Shown: one piece after another, positions 24,430-36,823 of the stretch | How positions within the stretch are numbered: position 1 is the first letter of the stretch | How the letters are laid out: every line of letters begins with the position of its first letter | NCBI GenBank assembly: GCA_003550305.1 | Contig: QKYT01000349.1 | Span: forward strand, 21,633 to 85,632 | Length of the DNA stretch: 64,000 nt | Direction: 5' to 3' | From: Glomus cerebriforme | Lineage: Eukaryota > Glomeromycota > Glomeromycetes > Glomerales > Glomeraceae | The notes under the pieces: model-generated | The model's input: the letters and a program-made list of their open reading frames with translations, nothing else | What the model was told of the DNA's origin: nothing | The model's database searches: none | Program-made: the position numbers and the translations under genes

Positions 24430-24900
24430 AGCAGAAATACCCATAGATAAATTTGGCAACCCTCAAGAGCCTAGCTTCACGTACTCTTTATGCTCGAACT
24501 AGATAGAGAAATAGTATACATAGGGTAATAAGGAAGGGTTCTAGATTAGGGAATATTGTAATTAAAAAAGTTTCTAAATTATTAAAATTAATAGAAGATA
24601 TGTACAATAGTGCTTTGTATAAAAAATTAGACTTAAATTTAGATTTACATAATAATTCACAGGTTTTAAATAGGCTAGTTAATTACTTTGATACATTACT
24701 AGTACAGGATCAGGTTGAGTTAAATAATGATTGAAATCAGTTCTTGGAAATAAGGCTTTCCTCATGAATCTGCTCTTTGCATGACAAGTTATGCTTTTTT
24801 ATATAAAGGGTATATTCGTAATTTATATTTATATAATTATGTATTCTTAAAGAATTTCATTAATTATAATAAACTCGATTAACTTGTCAAAAAAAAAAAA
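24430..24900 (+). mobile_element. 5'-truncated retroposon 3' end with poly-A
   Basis: Shares with 47970-48390 and 59510-59930 a ~400 bp end: AAAAAAGTTTCTAAATTA, then TTAGATTTA-type repeats, TAAATAG.CTAGTTA, GTTATGCTTTTTTATATA-like, and TAATAAACTCGATTAACTTG followed by TC and poly-A. The poly-A tail and 5' truncation indicate retroposition by a non-LTR element. Parts read as a protein C-terminus but with stops. Confidence 0.65.
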
Positions 24901-25058
24901 AATTTTTTTGATAAATATTAAAATTATTTAATAAATTAGAAAATTTTAATGCTTATTTCAGATAAAAATTATATTTAATATGTAATAATAATAATTAATT
25001 ATATAATATTAATAAAAAAAATATTAAAAAAAATTTATATTTATATTTTTATTATAAA

Positions 25059-25590
25059 CACTGGTCAAAAACTGATCTATCTTACAGATATCTTATAAAT
25101 ATCAGGTACCCAAAATGCAGAAAATCTGCTANATATCAGATACCCAATATGTATACTATAGAATTAAAAAATACAATTTATTAATTATCTCGCTATCCAA
25201 TGATCATAAAAAGATGAAATATAACTTATTCGATTTGCCTCACTGAGACGTATCGAATGGTACTAATTTTGCATTTCTAGGTGTGATAAATAATGAGATA
25301 TTTGATAAATTGTAAAAAAAAACAAATAAAAAATGCAATATCTCAATATCTATCGCACCTAAAAATGGAAATTAGTACCATTCAATACGTCTCAGTGAGG
25401 CAAATTGAATGAGCTATATTTCATCTTTTTATGATCACTGGATAGCGAGATAATTAATAAATTGTATTTTTTAATTCTATAGTATACATATTAGGTATCT
25501 GATATTTAGCAGATTTTCTGCATTTTGGTTACCCGATATTTATAAGATATCTGTAAGATATCTGTAAGATAGATCAGTTTTTGACCAGTG
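25059..25590. mobile_element. Palindromic MITE, copy 1 (CACTG ends, 3-bp duplication)
   Basis: A 532-bp near-perfect palindrome beginning CACTGGTCAAAAACTGATC and ending with its inverse complement. It is flanked by AAA on both sides. The arms (about 240 bp each) meet at an AT-rich loop near 25310-25340. One ambiguous base (N) lies in the left arm. CACT(A/G) termini with a 3-bp target duplication are the marks of CACTA/EnSpm elements. A second copy lies at 50612-51144. Confidence 0.8.
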
Positions 25591-25760
25591 AAAATATCTA
25601 ATTATATATTATAAACTATAGTACTTTAAATATTTTACAAATTTTAAAAAGTTAATTTTATACTATTAAATTTATAATTCAAATTTTTACTATAAATAAT
25701 ATATATTAAAAACTTACAATTTAATTTTATTAAATATCTTTTTACAGTATATTACTTTTT

Positions 25761-27204
25761 TTTTTTTTTTTTTTGAAGACAAGTTGACTAAGCAAAATTT
25801 TATTGAATATCTGTGAGGTCGTATTACAGATCCATAAAGAAAAATAAAATTAACTATGCAGAGATAAGCCTTCACACTATAAAAGTAGAAATACCCAACT
25901 TGTCGCACTTACGCCATATAGGTCCTCAGAGTACGGTCAGGCAGTCCTGACCAACTTAGAAAGTATCGACTCTGGATCAACCCCATACCCCAGTGCCAGA
26001 AATCAAATAAAATTTTTTAACCAGTTTTTTTGTATCTCCCTGTCAATTGAAATGCTTACGCCCAGTTCATCTGAATCTCCTCACAATCTCATTGGGTCTT
26101 CAAACTAACACAAATCATATAATGAATTTAAAGAAATCAGTTACTAGTACCAATTTCTAGGACATAGGATACTCATCCCCAAACTCAGGTCTTCAAACTA
26201 GCTAGATACAAACTGAATTTTAATTTATTTACTAATATTAATTACATTACATAAACTACAGGCATATATAAAAAAATTTATAGAAGCCGGTTGCTAGTAC
26301 CAACCTCCAGGAAAAAAAAAACTTACCTAAAAACTAGAACTAGAATATAAAAAAAAACCTAAGCTAATACTAACTCTATTCCTCTACCTCACTTTCACCA
26401 ATACCAAGTTGTCCTAACAAATACTCCAGATGAATCAAGTCGACTACTTAAACTGTTTCGTCTGAAGGCCATCATCCAGTATCTTGCCTCCTCCCCCGCT
26501 CCAGTGGTAGTTTTCTGAAATAGACCAATTCTTCATGACACTGCCAGATAATCTCCTAAGAATCGAGTTGACTACTTACTAAAGAGTGAATTCATTTTTT
26601 GACCATGACCATCCAGCTTATCCCTATCAAAGAATCTTCATCCTTGAGATACCTATTGCAAAAAACAATGCCAAAGCAAACCCAACCAAATGTCCTCCAA
26701 GACCCTATGGTAGCGCACTTCGACCCTGTACCCATGTCTTCCGCACCTTTTATTCTGTTTTTAAATTTTCTAATACAACTAAACATGACATCACCTTAGG
26801 GGCAAAAATAGGGATCACCACAGTGAAATAAACAAAGGAATGTGTAATAACAAGGGAACCAATCATCAACAGATGATCAGCTGTCAATTAATTTTTTAGG
26901 TACCCCTATATTCCGCCAGAAATCCAAAAACAATAGTAAGTTTAGAAAAAAAATAAACCCAAGGAAGTAAACAAAATCCCCCACTAAAGAATTCAGATTT
27001 TCAGCCAGTTCAGTATTTATCTTTACAAGCCCAAAAAAACTGATGTCCTACCACCTTTTCACTAATAACAAAACGAATAATAAATTTTAAAAAGGAAAAT
27101 TTTCACCAAACTTATTCGCTAGAAAAACCTCTCCCTGCTGCGCCAAACCCATACGACAACTCTGCGAAAAGCCACTTAACTTCCAAAGAAACTCTGCGCT
27201 AGGC
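25761..27204 (-). mobile_element. Retroposon with poly-A tail and 18-bp target duplication
   Basis: On the minus strand, 1.44 kb ending in a poly-A tail (T run from about 25758). It is flanked by the direct repeat TTTACAGTATATTACTTT at 25743-25760 and 27205-27222. The base composition is clearly less AT-rich than its surroundings. The 3' part shares ordered words with the element at 46781 (CACTGGGGTATG, CTCTGAGGAC, CGTAAGT), so both belong to one family. No reverse-transcriptase domain is visible; only short interrupted frames occur. It is therefore non-autonomous or internally deleted. Confidence 0.82.
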
Positions 27205-27222
27205 TTTACAGTATATTACTTT

Positions 27223-28409
27223 AACATTATTAAAATAACTAATATAATACTAAACTAGTTAATTTTATTTTTTTAAATATCTTTTAACCTTTTAGAAGTT
27301 AAATAAAAAAATGAAAAATATTATTATAAAAAAAATGTTTAAGAAAATAAAAACCAAAAAAAAAAATTAAATTAAAAAAATATATATATTTTTTTTAAAG
27401 TAAAATAAAAAAAACATCAAGTAAATATTTAAAAAAAAAATGTTTTTCTTTAATTTATAAATAACTTTTCATTTTTAAAAAACCTAATAATAAATAAAAT
27501 TTTGAAAGAATATTTACATCTGAGGTGACTTGTTACATTTGTCTACTCTTATGATTCTATTTAGAGATAATATTTTTTTATTTTAATATGAGAATAACTA
27601 TAAATTTACTACATATTAGTTATTTAATAGGGATGTTAGAATATTATTAAATTGCAAAGCAGTTTAGATGATATTTAATACTCCTATCAAATAACTGTCA
27701 TGACATTATGCTAATTATAAACTATTTTTGTGATGCACTCTTTTACTTTATTTTTTTTTTTTTTTTTACCTATATTCATATAAAATACTACAAACAAATT
27801 TAAGAAAGAATATATAATTTACTTTAAATATTTGCATGATGATTTTTTTCTTTATTATAATATTTCATATTATTTTTAGAAATACATTAAAAATATCAAT
27901 AATAATTATGCAATTGTAGTTTATTTATAGCTTAATAAAAAAATATTAGTACAGTAAAAAAAGCATGATCTTATTTGACTATAGGATAATTTATTATATT
28001 TTGTAATAGTTTCTTTATTATTTAATAAAATTAGGGGTATGATATTTATTAGGTAATATTTAGAGATAGAAGATAAAGCAAAATCTTACATGATATAAAA
28101 TTAAGCATTTTTATTAATCAAAATTAATACTATATATATATATTTAAATATTATTATTTAAAAAAATCTTACCTAAAAAAGGAATAGGACTTCTTATGAA
28201 ACTAATATTAGATAATATATATCATGGTACTTAGTAATTTATATCTATCTGTTTTTTTTTAAAAAAAAACAATAATAAATAAAATTATTTTTATTTATTT
28301 ATTTTTTTAAAAAATTTTTTTTTTTATTTACAATTCTGAAAAAATTAAAATTTATTCAAAAATCAAAAATTTTAAAATAATTAAATAGGAAATAATAAAT
28401 AAGTTTAAA
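27223..28409. other. AT-rich stretch, no gene
   Basis: Almost purely A/T with homopolymer runs; no open frame of note. Confidence 0.5.
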
Positions 28410-28579
28410 ATTATGAAAAAAGTAATTTATTATTATAATGATGCATTGCTACTCCTATTATATGACCTATTATATTACGTGACTTATACTATATTTAAAA
28501 AGATTACATGTTTACTATTAATTAAATAAAAAAGACATTGTCAAACTCATTTATCAAAAGTCAAGATTTATATTCATTT

Positions 28580-29645
28580 TTTAATAGGAATATGCTAATA
28601 AAAATTGGAAATAGCAATAAAAAAAACAAAAATGTAAAGAGTAACAATAAAAATAAAAAGGTAAATAAAAAGAATAAAGAAAGATGAAAGGGAACAAAAT
28701 AAACAATGAAAATAGAATAAAAAAGAGAAATAATAAAAGGGAAATGAAAGAAAGAAATGATAGAAGGGAGATAAAAGAAAAAGTGTATAAATGGGAATGA
28801 AAGAAAGGAATAAATAAACGAAAGGAGTGAAGAAAGGGAAGTAAAAGAAAGGAACAAAAAAAGGGAGAGTAAAACAAAGAAATGATGAAAGAAAAATGAA
28901 ACAAGGAACATTCAAAAGAGGAATGAAATGAACAAAAAGAAAAACAAAAAAAAATAAAAAGGAATGAATGAAAAATAATAAAAGAAAAAGGGAGAACAAA
29001 AGAAACAAAGGAAGGAAGTGGAAATAAAAAAAAGAACAAAAAAAATGGAATAAGGATGGGAAAATAGGTTAAAGAAATGGGCGAAAAATAGGACAAAAAA
29101 ATGTGATGAAAAGAATAAAAATGAAAGAAAATTAAAAGAAATAAAAAGAATAATAGGGAACGAAAAGGAAATAATAAAAATGGGATGGAAGTTATTAAAA
29201 TAATGAAGAGAAGATAATTAGGAGGAGAAAATGAAGGAACCAACTGACCAAATGAAAAGCAAACTCCCATAAAATAAGAAAGAAATTAAATTAGTAAGGA
29301 ATGGAATGTAATTAATAATCAAAAANAAAAAAAATATACCTTAATGCAAAGAAGAAAAAGAAGAGCAAAAGACCTAAAAATAAAAAATAAAATAAAATTA
29401 GTAAGGAGCAACGGAATGTAAGAAATAAAATATAAGAATGAAATAAAAAAATAAAAACTTAAAAGAAACACGAAATAATAGATCTTAATTGCAAAACTAA
29501 GAAAGTAAAAAGACCTAAAGAAATGAAATAAAGTTAGTAAAGAACAAGTGTAAAAAATAAAATAAAGAAAAAAAAAGAAAAAATATACCTTTATTGCAGG
29601 CTGAGGCATTGAGCATATTGAGCAAGTGAGCAAGTGAGCAAGAAA
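28580..29645. repeat. About 1 kb purine-rich tract with short tandem units
   Basis: The plus strand is almost only A and G (GAAAGGAAATAAAAGAAAGG style). The long Phe/Ser/Leu reading frames on the other strand are by-products of this composition. From about 29320 it grades into three ~120-bp units with words ATACCTTAATGCAAAG, GACCTAAA and TTAGTAA. Read on the minus strand they show TTTTTAG|GTCTTTT...GCATTAAG|GTATATTT, an exon-like layout. Confidence 0.7.
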
Positions 29646-29770
29646 AATATAAAAATGCGAAATGATAAATAAAATAAAAAATCATAATGCATTTTTATGT
29701 TATGTGTAATGTGCCTTTAATTCACATGACTTCACAATTACGAAATGATGAAAAAATTAAAAAAATTAAA

Positions 29771-29850
29771 GATCCAGTATAGGAATCGAATCTGCATTTC
29801 TAATATAAAAAAAATAATCTAGCGTTCTAACTACTGAACTAACTAAGTAA
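29771..29850 (-). other. tRNA-like (box A / box B) segment, probably pseudo-tRNA or SINE head
   Basis: On the minus strand TTAGTTCAGTAGTTAGAAC resembles the D-arm/box A. GATTCGATTCC, about 30 nt downstream, resembles the T-arm/box B. The anticodon region is an AT-rich expansion that does not fold as a normal anticodon arm, and I cannot close a good acceptor stem. It is more likely a decayed tRNA or the promoter of a tRNA-derived SINE than a working tRNA. Confidence 0.4.
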
Positions 29851-30738
29851 ATCTAATAATTATTAATGAATAATAGTTATATTTATATATTATAAATCAT
29901 GTAATATATTCGAAAAAAATTCAGGTAATAATCACTCAGGTGATGATTACCCAGGTGATAATCATACAATTTAATTTAATTTAAACAGAATATTAATAAA
30001 AAAAAAGTAAATTAGAAATTTAGAATTATTAATATTTTTATTTTATTTATAGTAAAATATGCAAAAAAAAATATCAAAAGAATATATATAATTGAGCATT
30101 ATATTTACTTATCATTATAATTACAATAGTAAAAAAAATTCTATTATTATTTTTAAAAAATACATCAGATTATATAATTAAATAATCTAACATTTTTAGT
30201 ATTCATATATTATTCATAATTTTATATGTAATTTTAAATTAATTGTTTAAATTTTATAATATTAGTAAAAATCAAAAAAAAAGACATTGAATTCTTAACT
30301 CTTAAAAGATTATTTATTTATTTAATGATTTATGGATTTTGTAATTTATCATCATGGCGATGTATCACCAGTATCACGTAATTCATAATTCTGGTCAAAA
30401 TTAAATGATCTGTAATAAAATTGCCTTTTTAAGAATCTTGCATATTCCAAAATTTTAATTTTTAAGAGAATTTTTGGATTGTATAATGTTACCTAAAATC
30501 CAAATAAGGATATTTCAGCTAGCGTTATAAAAATTAAACATGTGATAAATAACATGTGACAAATAGTATTTATCATATCGAAAAAATTCTGTCACTAGAA
30601 TAAATAGTAAAAATAGAAAACTACGGTATAATATGAGGGATGACAAATTATTATATAGTATAAGTCACGTGATATAATAGATCACATGACAGGGATGGCA
30701 ACGTATCATCATAATGATAAATTACTTTTTTCATAATT

Positions 30739-33573
30739 TATATATCTTATATATAATTTTTTTTTATAATTCTAATAAATTCATATTATATGTTTTTTTA
30801 ATTTATATTAAAGTTTTTTATAATAAATAACTAATAAATAAATATATATTAAATAAAGACTTATATAATTTACTTAAGAAACTTTTATTAAATTATAATA
30901 AATATATCTATATCTTATTCAAAATAAATACTAATAATCTTTTAAATCTACTTTTTAAAAGATTTATATGGGCTATATATAATTAGATTATTACAAAATT
31001 AATAATTAATTTTTATTACATTATTTATAAATAATCTTTATCTTTTAAAGCTAAATTAATACAGAATATATATATTATATATTAGTTAATTTATTATAAA
31101 TAGTATAAATACTTTTTAAATTTTTATTTAATTTATTTAATAATACTAATAAAATATTAAAAATGAAAAATAAAATAATTTTAATAAAAAAACTTTAATT
31201 TTAATTTAATTAAAATTGGTTAAAAAAAATTTAAAAATAATTTTAGTTTAAAAAATAGTAATATAATTGATTTTAGGATTTTGTAATTTATCACCATGGT
31301 GATATATAGTAATTTTATCACTAGCATGATATATAATGATGAGTTGATGACAAATAGGATTTCACCATTAAAAAAAAATCTTAAGTTCTTAGAATATTTA
31401 ATAAAAATGAAGAAAGGTAGGCATGATGAAATGTAATACTAAACCTATTTACCTGACCTTAATTTTAACTCTAATCCTAATCTAACCCTAATCAAACCTT
31501 AATTCCAGCCAAAATTATTGGGTATGATAAAATATTATGATGATAAAAGATAATTTTCTTGATTTTATTAATTTTTAATATTAGTTTTTTTAAAATAATT
31601 TAATTATTAAAAAAACTCCTTAAAATTAATATATTCTAATTAAAATAATATAGAATAAACTACTACTTATTATAATCAAAATATTTAAAATATATAATAT
31701 AGTAAATTAAATATTTTTATAATTACTTTTACTATTAGATTTAAACTTTATGTTTTAATACTAATAATAATTTCACAAAAAATTTAATAATTTACTTTTA
31801 TTTATAAATAATTATTTAATAAAATATTTACTAAGACAAATTAATTATATTTATTGTATTAATATCAATAATAATAAATACATTATATAAATTACAAATA
31901 TATCCTCTAAAAAAAATATAACTTATTATATGAAAAAACAGATTTGTAAAGGTGAGGCGTAATAGCAATTCCTCCTTAATACAAATTGGTCTTTATGTTT
32001 TATCTAGTAATCTTCTAACCTATTACCTTATGATTATTTATGCTAATATGATTAACATCTACATAACCATCTAAATTAACTACTAAAGCATTCTGTTCAA
32101 AACTATCTATATATATTACAATTACATTTACTATTATTATTATCCATCTTACTATCAATACAAACATATCTTTTCTATCTTTTGTAAATTCTAAATTTTG
32201 CAGAACATCCTCACTATGCATACAATATTTACCAATATTATATAGAAACTTTTATTATTTTATCTATAAGAAAAAAATAGAAATTCTTTATCATCTTATT
32301 TATATTAATATCAGAATTTTATATAGTAATAAATAATAGTAATAAATAATACTATTAAAAAAACTCTAATTATCGTTAATAAATAAAATTTTTTCAAAAA
32401 TAATAATAATAAAAACAAAAATTTTTAATTTTATTTCTTTATTTATAATTTTTTTAAAATTAATATTATAATAAATAATAATAATTATCTATTATTTTTA
32501 GAACTTTTTGTTAAAAATAATAATAATAATAAATAATAATTATTGCAATTTTAATTTTAGTTTATACTATAATTTTAATAATATTTTGTATAAATTAAAT
32601 AAATTAAATATATCAAACTAAATTTAGTTTGATTTAAATTTGATTTAATTTAGATTTTTAAAATTTTAATATTTATAATAATTATATAAATTTTATTAAT
32701 ATTTACTATTTAACAAGTTATTTAATTTGAAAGTTTAATTTAATTTAAATTTAATTCAATTTAATTAAATTATTTGCAAATTCTAATGATTTATAATTAA
32801 AGATTTAATATTCTAAAACTTTATTACTTTATTTTTAGATTATAGATTATTTTCTTATTTTTTTTTATTTAAGAAATAATATAAATCTCTAAATATTTTC
32901 TTCTATCTTATTAAAATGAGTTAAATAATAATAAATTTTTTTATAATTACTAAATAGTCAGCAATTTAATAAAATATTAAAATATTAGTATTTTAACTAT
33001 ATTACTTGATATTTTTTAACATAGAAAAATAAAACTACTACTATTAAAATCAGCTTATTTGAAAAGTTTAACTAAAAATCCATTTTTTTTTAAGTAATAT
33101 ATTTATAAAATATTCTTCTTCTTCTAATAGAAAGTTTTATTACTATTACAAGTAAGGTTAACATCTCAACTGTTTTTTAAATAGTTGTATAATTATTTGT
33201 TATAGATATATAAAAAACTTAAAGTTGTAGTTATAAATTATGAGTTGCAATTAGTAAAATCTAGTTGTAATATCATTTCTAACTATAACTTTTAAGATTA
33301 TAATAAGTTTAATCATCCAATTGATAATAAAAAAAATAAGACCAGCTTTTATATTTTAATATTTAACTAAAAAGTAGAAAACTGGTATTAAAGATTATAT
33401 CAATAATTATAAATAGAAAGAATAATTTATATTCAAAAAAATCAATAAATTAGTATGATATATTAATTAAATTTATAATTTAGATTCTAATTTTAATTTT
33501 TCAGATAATATTAAATAATATTAATAATATAATTAATATTTTTAATACGTATACAATAAATACGTTTAACTTG

Positions 33574-33610
<37 letters not shown>

Positions 33611-34313
33611 TTTTTAATATTCCTACTTCTTTTTATGATAATATTGGATCAAAATATAGTATAAGGGGCAGTTGATAGCTAAGAAATCTTCTATTATAGA
33701 AATTATCTTTAAAAAGTATGAAAAGTTATACTTTTTGTTTTTATGAAAATATTATATTACTGTATTCAATTTTCTAATGTCACTGATATGTTAATGCCGT
33801 AATTCCGGCTAAGTTTTACAGTATTACGTGATTATTTGACTCCGCTTTAGACAGGCCCTTTTTGGAATTTGTGTAACGGGTGAATATGTTACACATTTGT
33901 AAATTGTTTATTTATAAAGGTAATCTAAACGTGAATTTAATATAATGTTAAATAGAAATCAGAAGAATAATAAACAAACAAATCGGCAAAAAAATTAAAC
34001 TAGCAGAAATTTATATATCATCTGGTTACGATTAGAAAAAGAGGCCAAAACCCTGCAAAAAAAAAATTGAAGCAAAAGTTGGTCGAGTAAAAAAGGAATA
34101 TTCTATTGAGATGATTAAACCAAAAAAAAATGTTATTAGTAAAGAACGTGAAACAATTAGTTATAGAGGACTATAAAATAATTGTTGCCAAACACCATTC
34201 GAGGTACTTGCTATAATTATAAGAATAACTAAAATAGCTGTAAAGAAAGAAAAGATAAATAGTTTATATTAGTTATGAATATTTATAGATTTGAATTTTT
34301 TATGAAGACGTAC
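30739..34313. other. AT-rich repeat desert within the long intron
   Basis: Nearly all A/T. GTAATTTATCACCATGG-like words at about 31278 repeat one at 30340. A poly-A run (33579-33603) preceded by TTTAACTTGTCTT looks like the end of another member of the retroposon family at 24430. 33640-34313 is more complex. A short open stretch at about 34036-34173 (KVGRVKKEYSIEMI) could be a stray exon, but I cannot place it. Confidence 0.45.
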
Positions 34314-36656
34314 CTCCAACAATTCTACATTGAGCAAGGATTTTAGATGATTTTTTTTCAATTTCAACTTGATTTTTCAACTTCATTAACTGTATAATAA
34401 AGACAAAAGCGCGTAAATTATACGTGAAAAAGTTAATAAGTACTAAATTATACATACGAGTTGCTGATGTTCTTTTAATTTTTCACTTTTATCACGAATA
34501 CGTGTACGAATTGAAGGTAATTTATCGGCTATTCCTTGAGTAGTTTGATCTGCCAAATTAATAGTTTCTTCCATTTCTTTTGTTGACCTAGACTTAGTCA
34601 CCGAAATGGTTTCATTCAAATCCTAAATTATTTTAAATAAATTAATCAATCAATACTATTATGTTCTTCTTATAAAGTTTAGCTTTATAACCTCACCTTT
34701 GCATGTCTGTCCAAATCACGACATTTACGTATATTCAAATCAAGTTCCTTTGATTTTTGTATAATAGTTTCCTAGTGAAATTAAGAGTAAGTCTACATTT
34801 ACTTCCTTTTAAAAAAAAAATGAACTTGAAAATGGACTCACACGCAAAGTAACAATTTTATCTTCATATTGATTACATCGATTTGCTAATTCTTCTATCA
34901 ATTCAATAAAATCTGTAGGACCAATATCTTCTTCATCACTATCAATTTCATCATCATCATCATCAGAATCTGAGGATTGCAATGTAACTGTAGATTGAAA
35001 TAAATTAATAAATTAATCTCATACGCATAATAAATTCCAATAAAACTTACAAGAGGACTTTTTCGTATCATTAAAGAATCGTAAGGTATTCAAAAATTTT
35101 CTCTTTTCATTCAAAAAATATGTTCCAAGTTTAAAATTTTCTTGTCTCGCTTGAATCTTAAATATGTTTATATTCGTACCTACAAAGCCAAAGAGCATGA
35201 GTTGATTACTTGTTATCTCATGTGCATTGTTAAGATCATAATCAAATAACTTTGAGCCAAAATTTACTCACCAGTGTCATTTTCACCTTTAAAAAGTATT
35301 TCATCAATGGAACAAAGTTCTTTATATTCGACATCTTTAAACCTATCAAACACATTGTCCTTAGATGTTTTAAACCCTTTTTTATTTTGATTAAACAATC
35401 TTTTTCTACTAAAATTTTCTTTTTCTTCTTCGACAAAATCATTATTATTTTCCTCCATTAATTTACTATTATCATCGGAAAATGGTTTGAAGTGTTCTTT
35501 ACACCAAGTATATTCTTCGGTACTATTATTATCGTCAACAATATAATAATATAAAATAAAATTTTCAATCTTGAAAATTAAATAATTTTCAATCTCATTT
35601 TTTTCAGTTAAATTTTTAAAAATAAAAATTATTGGTAAATCAATAAATTTTTGTACACTTTCCAAATTCATTTGTGCAGATAGTCTATCATCAAAAACGG
35701 TTTGAGATAAAGAAGGAGGTTTAGAATGTTGAATTATATTAGTAATTTGATCATAGGGAATAGATTGTAATAAATTTGATTTATTGTTCCTTGATGGTAA
35801 ATAAAATGTAGCCACATTATCAAAATTCATAATATTACGAAATGAAGATGATTTGATATTAAAAGATTTTTGCTTTTTCTTTTTTAACGATTTATTATGT
35901 TTACGTTTTCTACCAAATATCACAGGTGTTGACACATTTGTGGGCGAGGTAGAGGTAGCGCTTGGTTTTGATTTAACAGTTGATGTTCTTGATGAAGGGA
36001 ATTTAAATTTATTAACCACTGATACGGGTGATTGAAATAATATACTATCTTCGCTAAAATATCCATCATTATTATTACTATTATTGTTGTTGTTAATCGG
36101 TGTTGTGATTAAATTTATTCTTCTTGGATGTAATTTTTTTAAACGTCCAAAAGAATTATTGTTATTGCTAATTTGTGTTGATGAAAAACTTTTTGAAAGA
36201 TCTGGCATAGATGCACTATTATTATTTTGTAAAGTATAATGTCGAGTTGTAGACGGAGTAGACGATGATTCCGCTGGTGATAAATATATTATTGGTATGC
36301 TTTGATTCTGATTCATTCTACTATGTGCTGGTGTAATATCTGTACGAGTAATATCAAATAAAAATCTTTTTTTTTTGTATATCAAATATTATCCTCGAAA
36401 CTAAAACAAGAAAACAATATGACTTACCATGTTCGTCTGCACTAGATCCACCACTATCAGAGAATCCTTTAAGTTGTCTTTGTAATCTAGGTAATTTAGC
36501 TGTTATTTTACGTACAGCTCTTTTTTTCTTACCAGAAGAAACTGCAATATGGCGAACATTTGGGGAAGTTGGCTTTGATAGTGTATTGGTAGTATTGTCA
36601 ACGTTAATATCAGTATTAACCGTTATTGTGGGTGGTAATGATTTTGACAATGACAT
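34314..36656 (-). CDS. Seven 5' exons of a split coiled-coil gene
   Basis: Exons 36656-36428, 36339-35272, 35179-35051, 34987-34842, 34771-34697, 34622-34458 and 34389-34314, with good GT-AG borders and consistent phases. The final one ends in phase 1 at the donor GTACGT (34313). The encoded part starts MSLSKSLPPTITVNTD. It has a basic N-terminus (SGKKKRAVRKITAKLPRLQR), a long Ser/Asn-rich disordered region and Lys-rich patches. A possible folded segment (NYLIFKIENFILYYYIVDD) precedes an acidic stretch (SDSDDDDDEIDSDEEDIG) and a long coiled coil. I do not recognise the family. There is no stop codon within the last exon's continuation that would make a neat end; the open frame is completed by the exons at 11719-12055. 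The full product would be 714 residues. A nuclear or chromosomal role is plausible from composition but unproven. Confidence 0.78.
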
Positions 36657-36823
36657 TAAAGCTGTAATTGTACAAAATAAGCAATATATTTTTCCGGCTC
36701 GAGAAGTTATGTGCAACAACCTATTCTAACTGGATTCCATAAGTGGACCATGCGTAAATAGTACGACATAACTAAATCCTCAAAAAATTTTTTTTTTTTA
36801 AAAAAAATACCGGAATAATAATA
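36657..36823. promoter_or_regulatory. Divergent promoter between the coiled-coil gene and RPF2
   Basis: 167 bp between head-to-head start codons, containing poly-T/poly-A tracts. Confidence 0.35.

Larger units (their letters stand above)
28410..30738. mobile_element. Possible element bounded by ~85-bp inverted repeats
   Basis: 28410-28494 (ATTATGAAAAAAGTAATTTA ... ACGTGACTTATACTAT) reappears inverted at 30654-30738 with scattered mismatches. Between the arms lie the purine-rich tract, three cassette-like repeats around 29330-29640 and a tRNA-like segment. No coding capacity or clean target duplication is seen, so the element call is tentative. Confidence 0.5.

Noticed and set aside
28561..29633. 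Long minus-strand frames rich in Phe, Leu and Ser that resemble membrane proteins
   Set aside because: They result from a purine-rich strand that rarely makes stop codons on its complement; composition repeats without any domain, and overlapping frames are equally open.
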